Below, one piece after another: positions 1 through 7,300 of a stretch of 15,039 nucleotides of DNA. Location of the stretch: contig CAIVYX010000242.1 in assembly GCA_903910245.1 (NCBI GenBank), positions 1 to 15,039 of the forward strand, read 5' to 3'. The notes under the pieces are model-generated. The model was not told the DNA's origin. It searched no databases and was given only the letters and a program-made list of their open reading frames with translations. A program made the position numbers and the translations under genes. This DNA comes from an uncultured Opitutia bacterium. GTDB lineage: Bacteria; Verrucomicrobiota; Verrucomicrobiia; Opitutales; UBA953. The first letter of the stretch is position 1. The number at the start of each line of letters is the position of its first letter.

Positions 1-714
1 GACTTCCAGGAACTGCATGGCGACCGCCTCTACATGGACGACGAGTCCATCGTCGGCGGTACGGCTTTCTTCGAAGGCCGGCCGGTCATGGTCCTCGGCC
101 AGCAGAAAGGCCGCGACACGAAAGAGAACCTCCGCCGTAACTTCGGTTGCCCTAATCCCGAAGGTTACCGCAAGGCCCTTCGTCTGATGAAAATGGCTGC
201 CACCTTTGGTCTGCCAATCATCACCCTCGTCGACACCCCGGGAGCTTTCCCAGGTATCGGCTCCGAAGAGCGCCACGTCGCCGAAGCCATCGCCGTCAAT
301 CTCCGCGAGATGAGCCAGTTCGGCGTGCCGATCATCACCTTCGTCATCGGCGAAGGCGGCTCCGGCGGCGCCCTCGGCATCGCCGTCTCGAACAAGGTCT
401 ATATCCTCGAGAACGCCTACTACTCCGTCATCTCCCCCGAAGGTTGTGCCGCCATCCTCTTCAAGGACCGCGCCCACGCCCCGAAGGCCGCCGAAGCCCT
501 GCGCCTCGACGCCCCGAACCTCCTCAAACTCGGCGTCGTCGACGGCGTCGTGAAGGAACCGCTCGGCGGCGCCCAGGAAGATCCGGCCGCGACTGGCTCG
601 GCCATCCGCAAGACCCTGCGCGACTCACTCGCCGACCTCTCCAAGGCTTCGCCCGAAAAGCTGATCGCGATGCGTTACGCGAAGTTCCGCGCGATGGGCG
701 TCTACGCAGAGTAA
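1..714 (+). CDS. accA: Acetyl-CoA carboxylase carboxyltransferase alpha subunit (5' end outside window)
   Basis: AccA pairs with AccD to form the cytoplasmic carboxyltransferase that moves the carboxyl group from biotin-BCCP to acetyl-CoA, giving malonyl-CoA for fatty acid synthesis. The frame is open from base 1 and begins with the AccA hallmark FQELHGDR, then DDESIVGG. It continues through GQQKGRDTKENLRRNFG, the DTPGAFPG loop and the glycine-rich GEGGSGGALGIAV segment that builds the crotonase-like acyl-CoA site. About 237 residues are present; family members are about 315-325 long, so roughly 80 N-terminal residues lie left of the window. The internal ATG at 34 is not the real start because conserved AccA sequence precedes it. 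The C-terminus is complete, and a strong terminator follows 20 bp after the stop. The identification is secure. Confidence 0.96.
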   Translation, partial: DFQELHGDRLYMDDESIVGGTAFFEGRPVMVLGQQKGRDTKENLRRNFGCPNPEGYRKALRLMKMAATFGLPIITLVDTPGAFPGIGSEERHVAEAIAVNLREMSQFGVPIITFVIGEGGSGGALGIAVSNKVYILENAYYSVISPEGCAAILFKDRAHAPKAAEALRLDAPNLLKLGVVDGVVKEPLGGAQEDPAATGSAIRKTLRDSLADLSKASPEKLIAMRYAKFRAMGVYAE

Positions 715-734
715 GTTCGTTGACCAAGAAACGA

Positions 735-760
735 AAAGGGGCGCCGATTGGCGCCCCTTT
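735..760. terminator. Bidirectional intrinsic terminator between accA and the convergent pseudopilin operon
   Basis: An 11-bp perfect stem (AAAGGGGCGCC at 735-745, complement at 750-760) closes on the 4-base loop GATT. Read on the plus strand, the stem ends in TTT followed by CTGTT. Read on the minus strand it is followed by TTTTCGTTTC, so it can end both transcripts. An additional 6-bp pairing, GACCAA 722-727 with TTGGTC 764-769, extends the base. A 10-bp palindrome CGGAATTCCG (769-778) lies next to it, close to the stop codon of the minus-strand gene. Placement between two convergent genes fits. Confidence 0.88.
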
Positions 761-783
761 CTGTTGGTCGGAATTCCGGACTC

Positions 784-2067
784 TCAGCCGCCGTTCGACA
801 GCACGCGAATATAGCGCGTGTAGTTGCGGCCGTACATGTAGACAATGCGCTTGTAGTTGGCCTCGGCGACCTTCGGATTGTCGGCCATCATCTGCAGGCC
901 GCGCAGCTCCTTGGAGCCATCGGGCGTGAGCACAGTGATGGAGACCTCGACGGCCTTCAGCGAGTAAGGCAGGTAAGGCAGCCAGGTGGCGGAAGTGGGC
1001 TTCAGGGGGAGGTTATCCGGATACATGCGGTCGGAGGTGACGCGCAGCCGGGACGTGTAATAGTCGTAAGGCTGGACCTTGGGCCAGGTACCGTTGGGGG
1101 TTGGGCTCGGCTCCACGAGGGCGGTCGGCGCGTAACGCAACGGAGCGGTCTGCTGGTCGGTGTTGCCGTCCTTGGAACTGAAGATTGCGAGATAACCGCC
1201 CTTGGAAGCCGGTAGCGCGGATTTGTCGTCGGACTTCGACGCCAGCACGACCGGACGAAGCACCTGCGGCTGACGCGCGCAGGGATCGCGCAGGGCGCCA
1301 GCGGCGGCCATCGCGGGCAGCGGCGACGTGCCCCAGAGGACGAGGTTCATGGCCACGACGTTCGAGGCGATGAAGTTGTTCTCGTCCATCGTCCAACACG
1401 GGGTGGCGCTGATGTTGCTAGCATTGATGAGCTCACGCGTCTCATAATCTGGGGTCGGCGTCTTGGAATAATTGGCAAAACGACGGGAGGTGGACCAGTA
1501 ATCCCAAGGGGACTTGGGGGCATCGATATTAGAGTTCAGGATCAGCGGGAGGGCATCCACGAACGTATTCTCGGAATCGATGATGGTGCGATAGACGCCG
1601 TAGACCTGCTGGATCTTGTCGCCGGGCGAATCGAACGGCGAACGCTGGCCGATGCGATAGGAGATGGCGCAAACATCGCCGCGCAGGGCGGTGCGTCCAG
1701 TGCCAGGCGTCCAGCGTGGACGGTCGGTCGGGGCACCAAAGAGCATCACGATCGGGTGGTCGACGGGCTGCAGATTGCCGACGGCCGGAGGGACCCCAGT
1801 GACATCGGTCGAGCCGGGGACGACGATCTCCATCCAGCAACGCCCATCCGAACGGAGCATGGCGGTCGAGAAATCGTTCTCCATGGCGTCGAGCACGCCG
1901 CGGGATTCGGACTGCGTCGAGAGGTCGGCGACGGCGCGATCATAGACAAGCAAGGTATTGGAGGCAATCGTGACGACCGTCAGGACGATGATGACCATGA
2001 TGGCCGTGGAGACCAACACCTCGAGCAAGGTGAAGCCGGCCCGGGCTTGGCGGAGGAGAGTGTTCAT
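784..2067 (-). CDS. Large GspJ/PilW-like pseudopilin (candidate Verru_Chthon cassette protein C)
   Basis: A 427-residue protein with a class III prepilin N-terminus. A short basic leader (residues 1-11, with R6 and R9) ends in Gly11, followed by FTLLEVLV with Glu16 at position +5 of the mature protein, then a single hydrophobic helix to about residue 37. A prepilin peptidase would cut after Gly11, and Glu16 would drive fibre assembly. After the helix comes a segment typical of minor pseudopilins (DLSTQSESRGVLDAMENDF), then a long globular domain without a motif I recognise, ending in a tyrosine-rich tail. At 427 residues it is about twice a usual GspJ, which fits the larger verrucomicrobial cassette proteins. 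Its ATG overlaps the stop of the preceding gene (ATGA), so translation is probably coupled. It is the last gene of the operon. The pseudopilin class is clear; the cassette assignment is an inference from order and N-terminus. Confidence 0.8.
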   Translation of the reverse strand: MNTLLRQARAGFTLLEVLVSTAIMVIIVLTVVTIASNTLLVYDRAVADLSTQSESRGVLDAMENDFSTAMLRSDGRCWMEIVVPGSTDVTGVPPAVGNLQPVDHPIVMLFGAPTDRPRWTPGTGRTALRGDVCAISYRIGQRSPFDSPGDKIQQVYGVYRTIIDSENTFVDALPLILNSNIDAPKSPWDYWSTSRRFANYSKTPTPDYETRELINASNISATPCWTMDENNFIASNVVAMNLVLWGTSPLPAMAAAGALRDPCARQPQVLRPVVLASKSDDKSALPASKGGYLAIFSSKDGNTDQQTAPLRYAPTALVEPSPTPNGTWPKVQPYDYYTSRLRVTSDRMYPDNLPLKPTSATWLPYLPYSLKAVEVSITVLTPDGSKELRGLQMMADNPKVAEANYKRIVYMYGRNYTRYIRVLSNGG

Positions 2068-2873
2068 CGGCTAATGACGATATTTTGCACGAGCAAGGGA
2101 GCCTCGGTCTTGGTCTTGTAAGAATCGTAGGGGCTATAATCGTGCGGGAAAAACTCCGCCACAATTGGCAGGTAGGCCAGCGCGTAGGCGGAAGGCTGCA
2201 GGGGGAGCGGCGAACTGGCCCAAGGAGCGGCGGCGACCTTGGTGGTCTTGGGCTCGAAGGTGGTGGCGTCGATCTCCGTGCGCTGTCCGACCAGGAGCTT
2301 GGAGAGCGAGAGGCGGACGCGCATCGGGGTACCGATGATATTACGACCGAAGCCGGCTTTGATGGTGAGGTTCTTACCGGAGCAGAGAGCGACTTCCATC
2401 ATCGAAGGATTTGAAAATAGGGCGAAGGCGGTAGCGCCGGTCTTATCGCTGTCCGGGGCGACAATCTTGCGCTCGTAGACGTAAAGCCAGACGGCGTTGT
2501 CGCCGTTGTCGCGAGCCTTTTGGAGCAGGCGGTAGACGATGTCGAAGTTCGACGCCGCCGGGTTGGCTGCCGTCAGGTCCACGCCAGAGGTATCGGCCAC
2601 GGGAGCCTCGAGGAGATACTTACTATTCTCCGGGCTCTGCTCACTCGTGCTGTCGAGGAAGACGACCGAACGAGGATTATCCAAGGCGCCAATGAGACGC
2701 GTCACGCCCGAGAGGGCGCGGTTCGTCTGCATGATCTCGTCGACCTGCTGGAAGGTGGAACCGAGGATGCCGACCAGCGAGAGGATCGCGACGCCGACGA
2801 TGCCAATGGCGAGCGTCACCTCGACCAGGGAAAAGCCTGGACGGACGGACGAGGGATTACGGGGAGGGTTCAT
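2064..2873 (-). CDS. GspI-like minor pseudopilin (candidate Verru_Chthon cassette protein B)
   Basis: A 269-residue protein with leader residues 1-13 ending PG, then FSLVEVTLAIGIVGVAILSL: cleavage after Gly13, Glu18 at mature +5, one membrane helix. The wording FSLVEVTLA is characteristic of GspI/PilV-type pseudopilins and of cassette B proteins. The helix is followed by a polar segment (QQVDEIMQTNRAL) and a globular domain that I cannot assign. It is longer than classical GspI (about 120 residues). It starts 10 bp after the stop of the H-like gene and overlaps the J-like gene by 4 bp (ATGA). No Shine-Dalgarno sequence precedes its ATG, so it probably depends on translation of the upstream gene. 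It would be expected to act in the cell envelope as part of a pseudopilus tip together with the H- and J-like partners. Confidence 0.8.
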   Translation of the reverse strand: MNPPRNPSSVRPGFSLVEVTLAIGIVGVAILSLVGILGSTFQQVDEIMQTNRALSGVTRLIGALDNPRSVVFLDSTSEQSPENSKYLLEAPVADTSGVDLTAANPAASNFDIVYRLLQKARDNGDNAVWLYVYERKIVAPDSDKTGATAFALFSNPSMMEVALCSGKNLTIKAGFGRNIIGTPMRVRLSLSKLLVGQRTEIDATTFEPKTTKVAAAPWASSPLPLQPSAYALAYLPIVAEFFPHDYSPYDSYKTKTEAPLLVQNIVISR

Positions 2874-2883
2874 CGGTTGAAAA

Positions 2884-3714
2884 TTACTTGGCCTTGTCCA
2901 TTTCGTCGGCGTCGAGGGTCATCGTGACGTCGCCGTTAGGGCGGAGGGAAAGCGCGGCGAACTGGTTTTCGGAAGAGATGTCGACCAAGGCCTTATTGGA
3001 GCTGGTATTGCGCACCACGCCCTTGGCGAGGACGAGCAACACGCGGCCGAGGTGGTTGGAGGCGCCGGTCCCCTGCAGCTCGATATAGAACCACTTCTTG
3101 GGATTGTAGTCCGCGGTCATGGTGTTGAGGGTCATGGGCTGGTTCGTCGGGGCGTAGATCATCCACGGCGGCGTGCTCGTCGGGGAGTCCGTCGCGTTGG
3201 TGGTAGCGTTGTCGGCCAGCGGACCAATGATGCTGCGGCGTGTGTTGGCCGCGAGGGTGATCGACAAAGTGGTCTGAGTGTCGGTGGCGGGCGGGATGAA
3301 CACCACGCCCGTCGGCAGCATCTGCGCGGGCTCAGGCGAGAACCACTTGTAGGGAGCGACCGAGGTGTTGGTGATGGTGGACGGATCGACGCCGCCTAGG
3401 TCCGCCGAACTGACGCCGCCGACGGCGATGACAAACTGGCGGAGGTGGTTCACCTCGTCATTCGGATCGTTCAGGATGAGCAGGCGGTAGCGATTGGCGT
3501 AAGTCACACCGGTGGCGCCAGGTCCCCGGTTCATCAAGGCCATCGCCCGCACGGTGCGGATGGAGGAAGCAATGAAGCGCTGGCCAGCGGGCAGACCGCC
3601 GCCGTCACCGGCCGAGAGGCCGAGAAACAGCGAAGAGATGAGCAGGATGATCGTGATGACGACCAGCAGCTCAACCAGCGTGAAGCCCTTACGAGCAATG
3701 GAACGAACGGTCAT
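2884..3714 (-). CDS. GspH-like minor pseudopilin (candidate Verru_Chthon cassette protein D)
   Basis: A 276-residue protein starting with a basic leader (R4, R8, K9) ending KG, then FTLVELLVVITIILLISSLF: cleavage after Gly10, Glu15 at mature +5, and a hydrophobic helix to about residue 31. Next comes a glycine-rich turn and a helix reading FIASSIRTVRAMALMNRG, the pattern seen in GspH/FimT-type proteins, where a helix with AR/RSLA-like wording follows the membrane segment. The C-terminal part, including NRYRLLILND, looks like the beta-rich pilin globular domain. Its ATG shares one base with the stop of the preceding gene (TAATG), a strong sign of translational coupling. Function beyond pseudopilin assembly cannot be read from sequence. 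Confidence 0.8.
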   Translation of the reverse strand: MTVRSIARKGFTLVELLVVITIILLISSLFLGLSAGDGGGLPAGQRFIASSIRTVRAMALMNRGPGATGVTYANRYRLLILNDPNDEVNHLRQFVIAVGGVSSADLGGVDPSTITNTSVAPYKWFSPEPAQMLPTGVVFIPPATDTQTTLSITLAANTRRSIIGPLADNATTNATDSPTSTPPWMIYAPTNQPMTLNTMTADYNPKKWFYIELQGTGASNHLGRVLLVLAKGVVRNTSSNKALVDISSENQFAALSLRPNGDVTMTLDADEMDKAK

Positions 3715-4379
3715 TATTGGATGACAAAGACCTGGGCGTAATCACTAGAAGACTCACCGTTAGGCGCGGGGAAATCATTAAGTAGATCAGTCGTATAGAT
3801 AATAATGCGGGCAGGAATACCAATGGTACCGGTGATATTCCGAATATCTTCCGGCATTGATTCCGGCGCGCCTGGGGCACCGGAGATGTTTTTTATATTC
3901 GTGTTGTTATCGAGGTCGAAGATGAGGCGGATGTTGTAGTTACCGAAACGGTCAACGAGCAGTGAATTATCCGTAAGGAAATCCCTGTCATTGAAGTCGT
4001 CCTTACCGAAGGCACAGAACTCCTCCCCGTTCCGATTCAGAAGTTTACGGTCAGCCGCAATGAGGGGCGTGCCGGTGGGCGAACGTCCGGACAGGCTCTT
4101 GACGAAATTCAAGTTAATGGCCGGCTCCTCCAGCTTGTGAAGAACATCCCCCTTCGAAGGGTCGTAGGTGGCGCCGATGTTGGGATAAAAGCCGTAGACC
4201 TGCTTGAAGCGGGTTATGCCTCCCGCCCACTGGGAGAAAGCGGTCGTGGCCGCAGATTGTCGTGCCCTTTTACGGACCCCGCTGATCGCCGGGAACAAGG
4301 CAGCCGACAGGATGCCGATAATGGCAATGACCGTGAGGAGTTCGATCAGGGTGAAACCGGCGCGACGACGGGGAGTCAT
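3714..4379 (-). CDS. GspG/PilE-like prepilin, first gene of the pseudopilin operon
   Basis: A 221-residue protein with leader MTPRRRAG, then FTLIELLTVIAIIGILSAALFP, the most canonical prepilin N-terminus of the four (cleavage after Gly8, Glu13 at mature +5). The C-terminal half carries LVDRFGNYNIRLIFDLDNN, resembling the DxWGxPY loop of major pseudopilins (GspG) and their metal-binding region; the Asp-rich stretch is compatible with that, though not proof. Base composition differs from its neighbours: my hand count for 3721-4080 gives 50% G+C, while flanking genes look well above 60%. Start choice: the ATG gives a normal short leader, and the frame cannot extend meaningfully upstream. There is no Shine-Dalgarno sequence (CCCGATTTTCC precedes ATG). 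A promoter-like site lies 30-60 bp upstream. The prepilin class is secure; whether it is a major or minor subunit is inferred. Confidence 0.82.
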   Translation of the reverse strand: MTPRRRAGFTLIELLTVIAIIGILSAALFPAISGVRKRARQSAATTAFSQWAGGITRFKQVYGFYPNIGATYDPSKGDVLHKLEEPAINLNFVKSLSGRSPTGTPLIAADRKLLNRNGEEFCAFGKDDFNDRDFLTDNSLLVDRFGNYNIRLIFDLDNNTNIKNISGAPGAPESMPEDIRNITGTIGIPARIIIYTTDLLNDFPAPNGESSSDYAQVFVIQ

Positions 4380-4409
4380 GGAAAATCGGGAAGGGATTGG
4401 GGAGAAACC

Positions 4410-4437
4410 ATTCTACGTGCCCTCGGGCCCGGTTGAA
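4410..4437 (-). promoter_or_regulatory. Candidate promoter of the pseudopilin operon
   Basis: On the minus strand a TAGAAT (plus 4410-4415, five of six matches to TATAAT) lies 16 bp downstream of TTCAAC (plus 4432-4437, only three of six matches to TTGACA). The -10 ends 30 bp upstream of the first prepilin ATG, implying a leader of roughly 25 nt. The -35 is poor, so this is tentative. Read-through from the antiporter gene 92 bp upstream is an alternative, as no terminator is visible between them. Confidence 0.35.
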
Positions 4438-4471
4438 CAGCCAAAAACCGCCTTTTCCTCCACCCAACACC

Positions 4472-5848
4472 TCACTTGAGCCAAATAAAGCAACCGAGGG
4501 CCAAGGCCGTGGGAATCAGCGCCCAGAGGAATAGCCGCCACGCCGAAACCCCTCCCGGGAACCAGGGAGAAAGAATGGACTGACCAGCCGGATTCGGGGC
4601 GTTGGCGATGACGGTTAGGCCACCTCCCGCCAAGGCCCCAGCCACCACGGCATGCCGCAAGGCCTCCGCCGCCGCGCCAGCCGCCGAGAAGGCCGGCACC
4701 TGCGAGGCCAAATAGGTCACCGCGGCGTTGTCATTGAACGCCGTCAGGAAAGTTGCCGTGGCCAGCAAGGCCCCCTCCCCCATCCGGCTGAGCACCGGGG
4801 CAATCCACCACCCCTGGACGCCGCCGAGCACAACGAGTCCGGCGAGGAAGAAGCCGACGAGCGCCGGCCCTCGCAAGCCCGGCGCCGGCTGCCAGCGGGA
4901 GGTCGCCGTGGTGAACGCCAAGAAGACAAGGAACCCACCCAACATGAGGACGGGCCGATGCTCGGTCAGCATCAGGACCGTCCAGACCATGCAAGCGAGA
5001 TGGAAGACGACCACCCAAGCCGGCATGGGCGGCTCGGCCGAGCGCTCCTCCGCCGCCCCCTTGAGCGACGCAAGCTCGCGCCGAAACCAGAATAGATAAG
5101 CGAAGTTCGAAAGCAGGATGGAGACGAGCGCGGCGACCCCGAAATGTGCGAAGACATCCTGAATCCCCCAGCCCCATTTCGCGGCGACCATGACGATAGG
5201 CGGGGCGGCGAAATGCGTCAGGGCGCCGCCGACAGAAACGTTCACGAACAGCAGGGCCAAGGTGGCGTAGCGTAGCGGCTCGGAGGGTTTCAGGGTGTAG
5301 AACTGGGCCGAAAGCAGCATCGCCCCAATCGTCATCGCGGCGGGTTCGGTGATGAGCGACCCGAGCAACGGCGCGAGCGTGAGTACCACGAACCAATGCG
5401 CGATCGGGGTGCCGCCGAATAGCCGCCCGACGCGACCGAGCAGGCCTGCCGCCAAGGCCATCACGGGCTTCGAGGCGGCCATGACCATGATGACAAAGAC
5501 GAAAAGGGGTTCGATGAATTTGGAGGGGCCGTCCGCGGCGGTGGCCACGTATTCGCCACTCTCGACGTAACGCGTCGCGAAAGCCCAGCCCTTACCAGGC
5601 CAGCAGACCATGAGGATGAAAAGTATGATCGCCCAGAGACCGAAGACCACCTCGACCTCACCGAGCAGATGTAGCGCCGCACCCTTGAGTCCGCCCTGCT
5701 TCTCGGCAGTGTGCGCAGCCCGCGCGATCGTCGGACAAAGGAAAGCGTGCGCGACGGCGGCGAAGAAGACCAAGGTGCCGGCCAGTAAGAAACGGTCCGC
5801 CGACATGGAGGCGGCGAGTTCGGACCAGAGATCAGGCTGGGCGGGCAT
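4472..5848 (-). CDS. Putative Na+/H+ antiporter, ion-transporter type
   Basis: A 458-residue integral inner-membrane protein with about 11-12 hydrophobic helices. It resembles the putative Na+/H+ antiporter family found in PVC bacteria (Na_H_antiport_3 type, from memory). Polar motifs break the helices where ion-transporter proteins place their re-entrant loops: SLITEPAAM (164-172), LTHFAAPPIVM (210-220), FNDNAAVTYL (371-380) and ANAPNPAG (415-422). The charged residues inside membrane (Glu168, Asp373) are the likely ion-coupling positions. I chose ATG 5848 over the in-frame GTG at 5860 because GAGGTG lies at the right distance upstream of the ATG, the only clear Shine-Dalgarno in the window. 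The gene starts 48 bp after the outer-membrane channel gene on the same strand with no terminator between, so it may belong to the efflux transcript. Substrate (Na+, K+ or another ion) is not readable from sequence. Confidence 0.78.
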   Translation of the reverse strand: MPAQPDLWSELAASMSADRFLLAGTLVFFAAVAHAFLCPTIARAAHTAEKQGGLKGAALHLLGEVEVVFGLWAIILFILMVCWPGKGWAFATRYVESGEYVATAADGPSKFIEPLFVFVIMVMAASKPVMALAAGLLGRVGRLFGGTPIAHWFVVLTLAPLLGSLITEPAAMTIGAMLLSAQFYTLKPSEPLRYATLALLFVNVSVGGALTHFAAPPIVMVAAKWGWGIQDVFAHFGVAALVSILLSNFAYLFWFRRELASLKGAAEERSAEPPMPAWVVVFHLACMVWTVLMLTEHRPVLMLGGFLVFLAFTTATSRWQPAPGLRGPALVGFFLAGLVVLGGVQGWWIAPVLSRMGEGALLATATFLTAFNDNAAVTYLASQVPAFSAAGAAAEALRHAVVAGALAGGGLTVIANAPNPAGQSILSPWFPGGVSAWRLFLWALIPTALALGCFIWLK

Positions 5849-5896
5849 GCCCCACCTCACCGCAATAAGACAAGGTTGGCAACCCCAGCCGAACGG

Positions 5897-7300
5897 CTAC
5901 TTGGCAGCCGGCCCGACGTCCGGGCGCGCACCACCGAGCGCCTTGACGAGATCGACCTGCGCACCGATGCGATCCTGCCGTACCTTGGCCACGGCCACTT
6001 GGGATTCGGCCCGGAGGCGGCGGGCGGCGAACAATTCCATCGGGCCGGTCTGCCCCAGGCGGGCACGCTCGGTAGCGATGCGATAGGCCTCGTCGGCCGC
6101 CTGAGCACGCCGCGCGGCGGCGGCCGCCGATGAGGCGGTCTCCCGGACGTCGACCAAGGCGTCACGGACCTCGCGACAAGCGTTGAGGAAAGCCCTCTCG
6201 TAGGCGGCAGCAGCCTGGTGCTGCTCGGCAATGGCCGCCTCTACCCGCGCCGCACCGCGACCGAAATCGAGTAAGGGGTAACGGAGATCGACGCCGAACG
6301 AATTGGTCGCGGTCGCCCCATCGAACAAGGCGTTGAGTTCGCGGCTTTCGGAGCCGATTGCGCCAGTCAGGGTGAAGCTCGGGAAACGCGCAGCCTTGAC
6401 GTAGCCAATGCGCGCATTCGCGGCGACGAGCGCCTGCTCCGCGGCAACGACGTCAGGACGGCTCGCCAAGAGGTCGGTCGGCAGACCCGGCGCTACGGGT
6501 GCAGGAAGGCGTAGGCCATCCTGACGGCGCACGGCGATGGTCAGCGCCGGCTGACCGGTCAACATGCCGAGCAAATGCTCCGCGGCGGCACGCGTCCGGC
6601 GGGAGTCGGCCAGCGCGGCGACCGCGGCGGAGCGGGCGACTTCGGCCTGGGCGACTTCGTTCGGACCAGCAGCGCCGACGGTGGCCCGCTTGGCGATGAT
6701 AACGGCTTCCTCATTGCGGGCGGCGAAGACTTCCTGGGCGGCCAGCGATTGCGCATCCGCGGCGCGGAGGGCGGCGTAGGAACGCACAACGGCGGCACCG
6801 ACGGAAAGTTCGACCATGCGCCTTGCCTCACGCGCACCTAACAACTGCGCACGCGCCGACTCCTCGGCTCGGCGGAGTTTACCCCAGAAATCGAGCTCAA
6901 AGGAAGTGGTGAGGCCCCCGCGCGCGGTGGTGCGATGCCGACCAGTCGTGGACAGATTCTGATTGTAAGCGCCTTCGCTGAGTTTGCTTGAATTGATTCC
7001 GCCAGCGGCGTCGATCTGCGGGAGACCGGCTCCCTCGGTTTCTCCGAGGACAGCCGCCGCCTGCTCCACCCGACCCACGGCGATGCGGAGGTCCGCGTTG
7101 GCTACCAATGCTTTGGCCACCAAGGCGTCGAGCTCCGGATCGCCCAGCGACTTCCACCATTCGGCGCGGACCGCGGCGCCGCCCTTCCCGGCTTCTGGGA
7201 AGACGTCAGCCTTAGGTAACTCGGGCCGCACGTAGTCCGGACCCAACGTGCAACCACCGAGGAGGACTACGGCGGAGAGGAGAATAGTGCGCGGCATCAT
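5897..7300 (-). CDS. RND efflux outer-membrane lipoprotein channel (OprM/NodT family)
   Basis: A 467-residue TolC-like channel that would carry substrates from the RND pump across the outer membrane. The N-terminus is a lipoprotein signal: MMPRTILLSAVVLLGGC with lipobox LGGC and Cys17, followed by TLGPDYVRP, the standard start of mature OprM/NodT proteins. Two outer-membrane efflux repeats follow (about 55-250 and 275-455). Typical signatures are FELDFWGKL (134-142) and LLASRPDV (277-284) followed by an AANARIGYVKAARFPS motif. Start: the open frame reaches 7354, but ATG 7300 gives a proper signal peptide and overlaps the pump gene's TGA (ATGA), so the longer form is rejected. It is the third gene of the mfp-rnd-omp operon. 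Family and role are clear; the substrate range is unknown. Confidence 0.93.
   Translation of the reverse strand: MMPRTILLSAVVLLGGCTLGPDYVRPELPKADVFPEAGKGGAAVRAEWWKSLGDPELDALVAKALVANADLRIAVGRVEQAAAVLGETEGAGLPQIDAAGGINSSKLSEGAYNQNLSTTGRHRTTARGGLTTSFELDFWGKLRRAEESARAQLLGAREARRMVELSVGAAVVRSYAALRAADAQSLAAQEVFAARNEEAVIIAKRATVGAAGPNEVAQAEVARSAAVAALADSRRTRAAAEHLLGMLTGQPALTIAVRRQDGLRLPAPVAPGLPTDLLASRPDVVAAEQALVAANARIGYVKAARFPSFTLTGAIGSESRELNALFDGATATNSFGVDLRYPLLDFGRGAARVEAAIAEQHQAAAAYERAFLNACREVRDALVDVRETASSAAAAARRAQAADEAYRIATERARLGQTGPMELFAARRLRAESQVAVAKVRQDRIGAQVDLVKALGGARPDVGPAAK

Noticed and set aside
444..929. Plus-strand open frame across the accA 3' end and terminator
   Set aside because: It is an out-of-frame, arginine-rich shadow of accA that crosses a strong terminator hairpin into the antisense of the pseudopilin operon.
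5849..5860. GTG start four codons upstream for the antiporter
   Set aside because: The Shine-Dalgarno-like GAGGTG overlaps those codons and is correctly spaced for ATG 5848.
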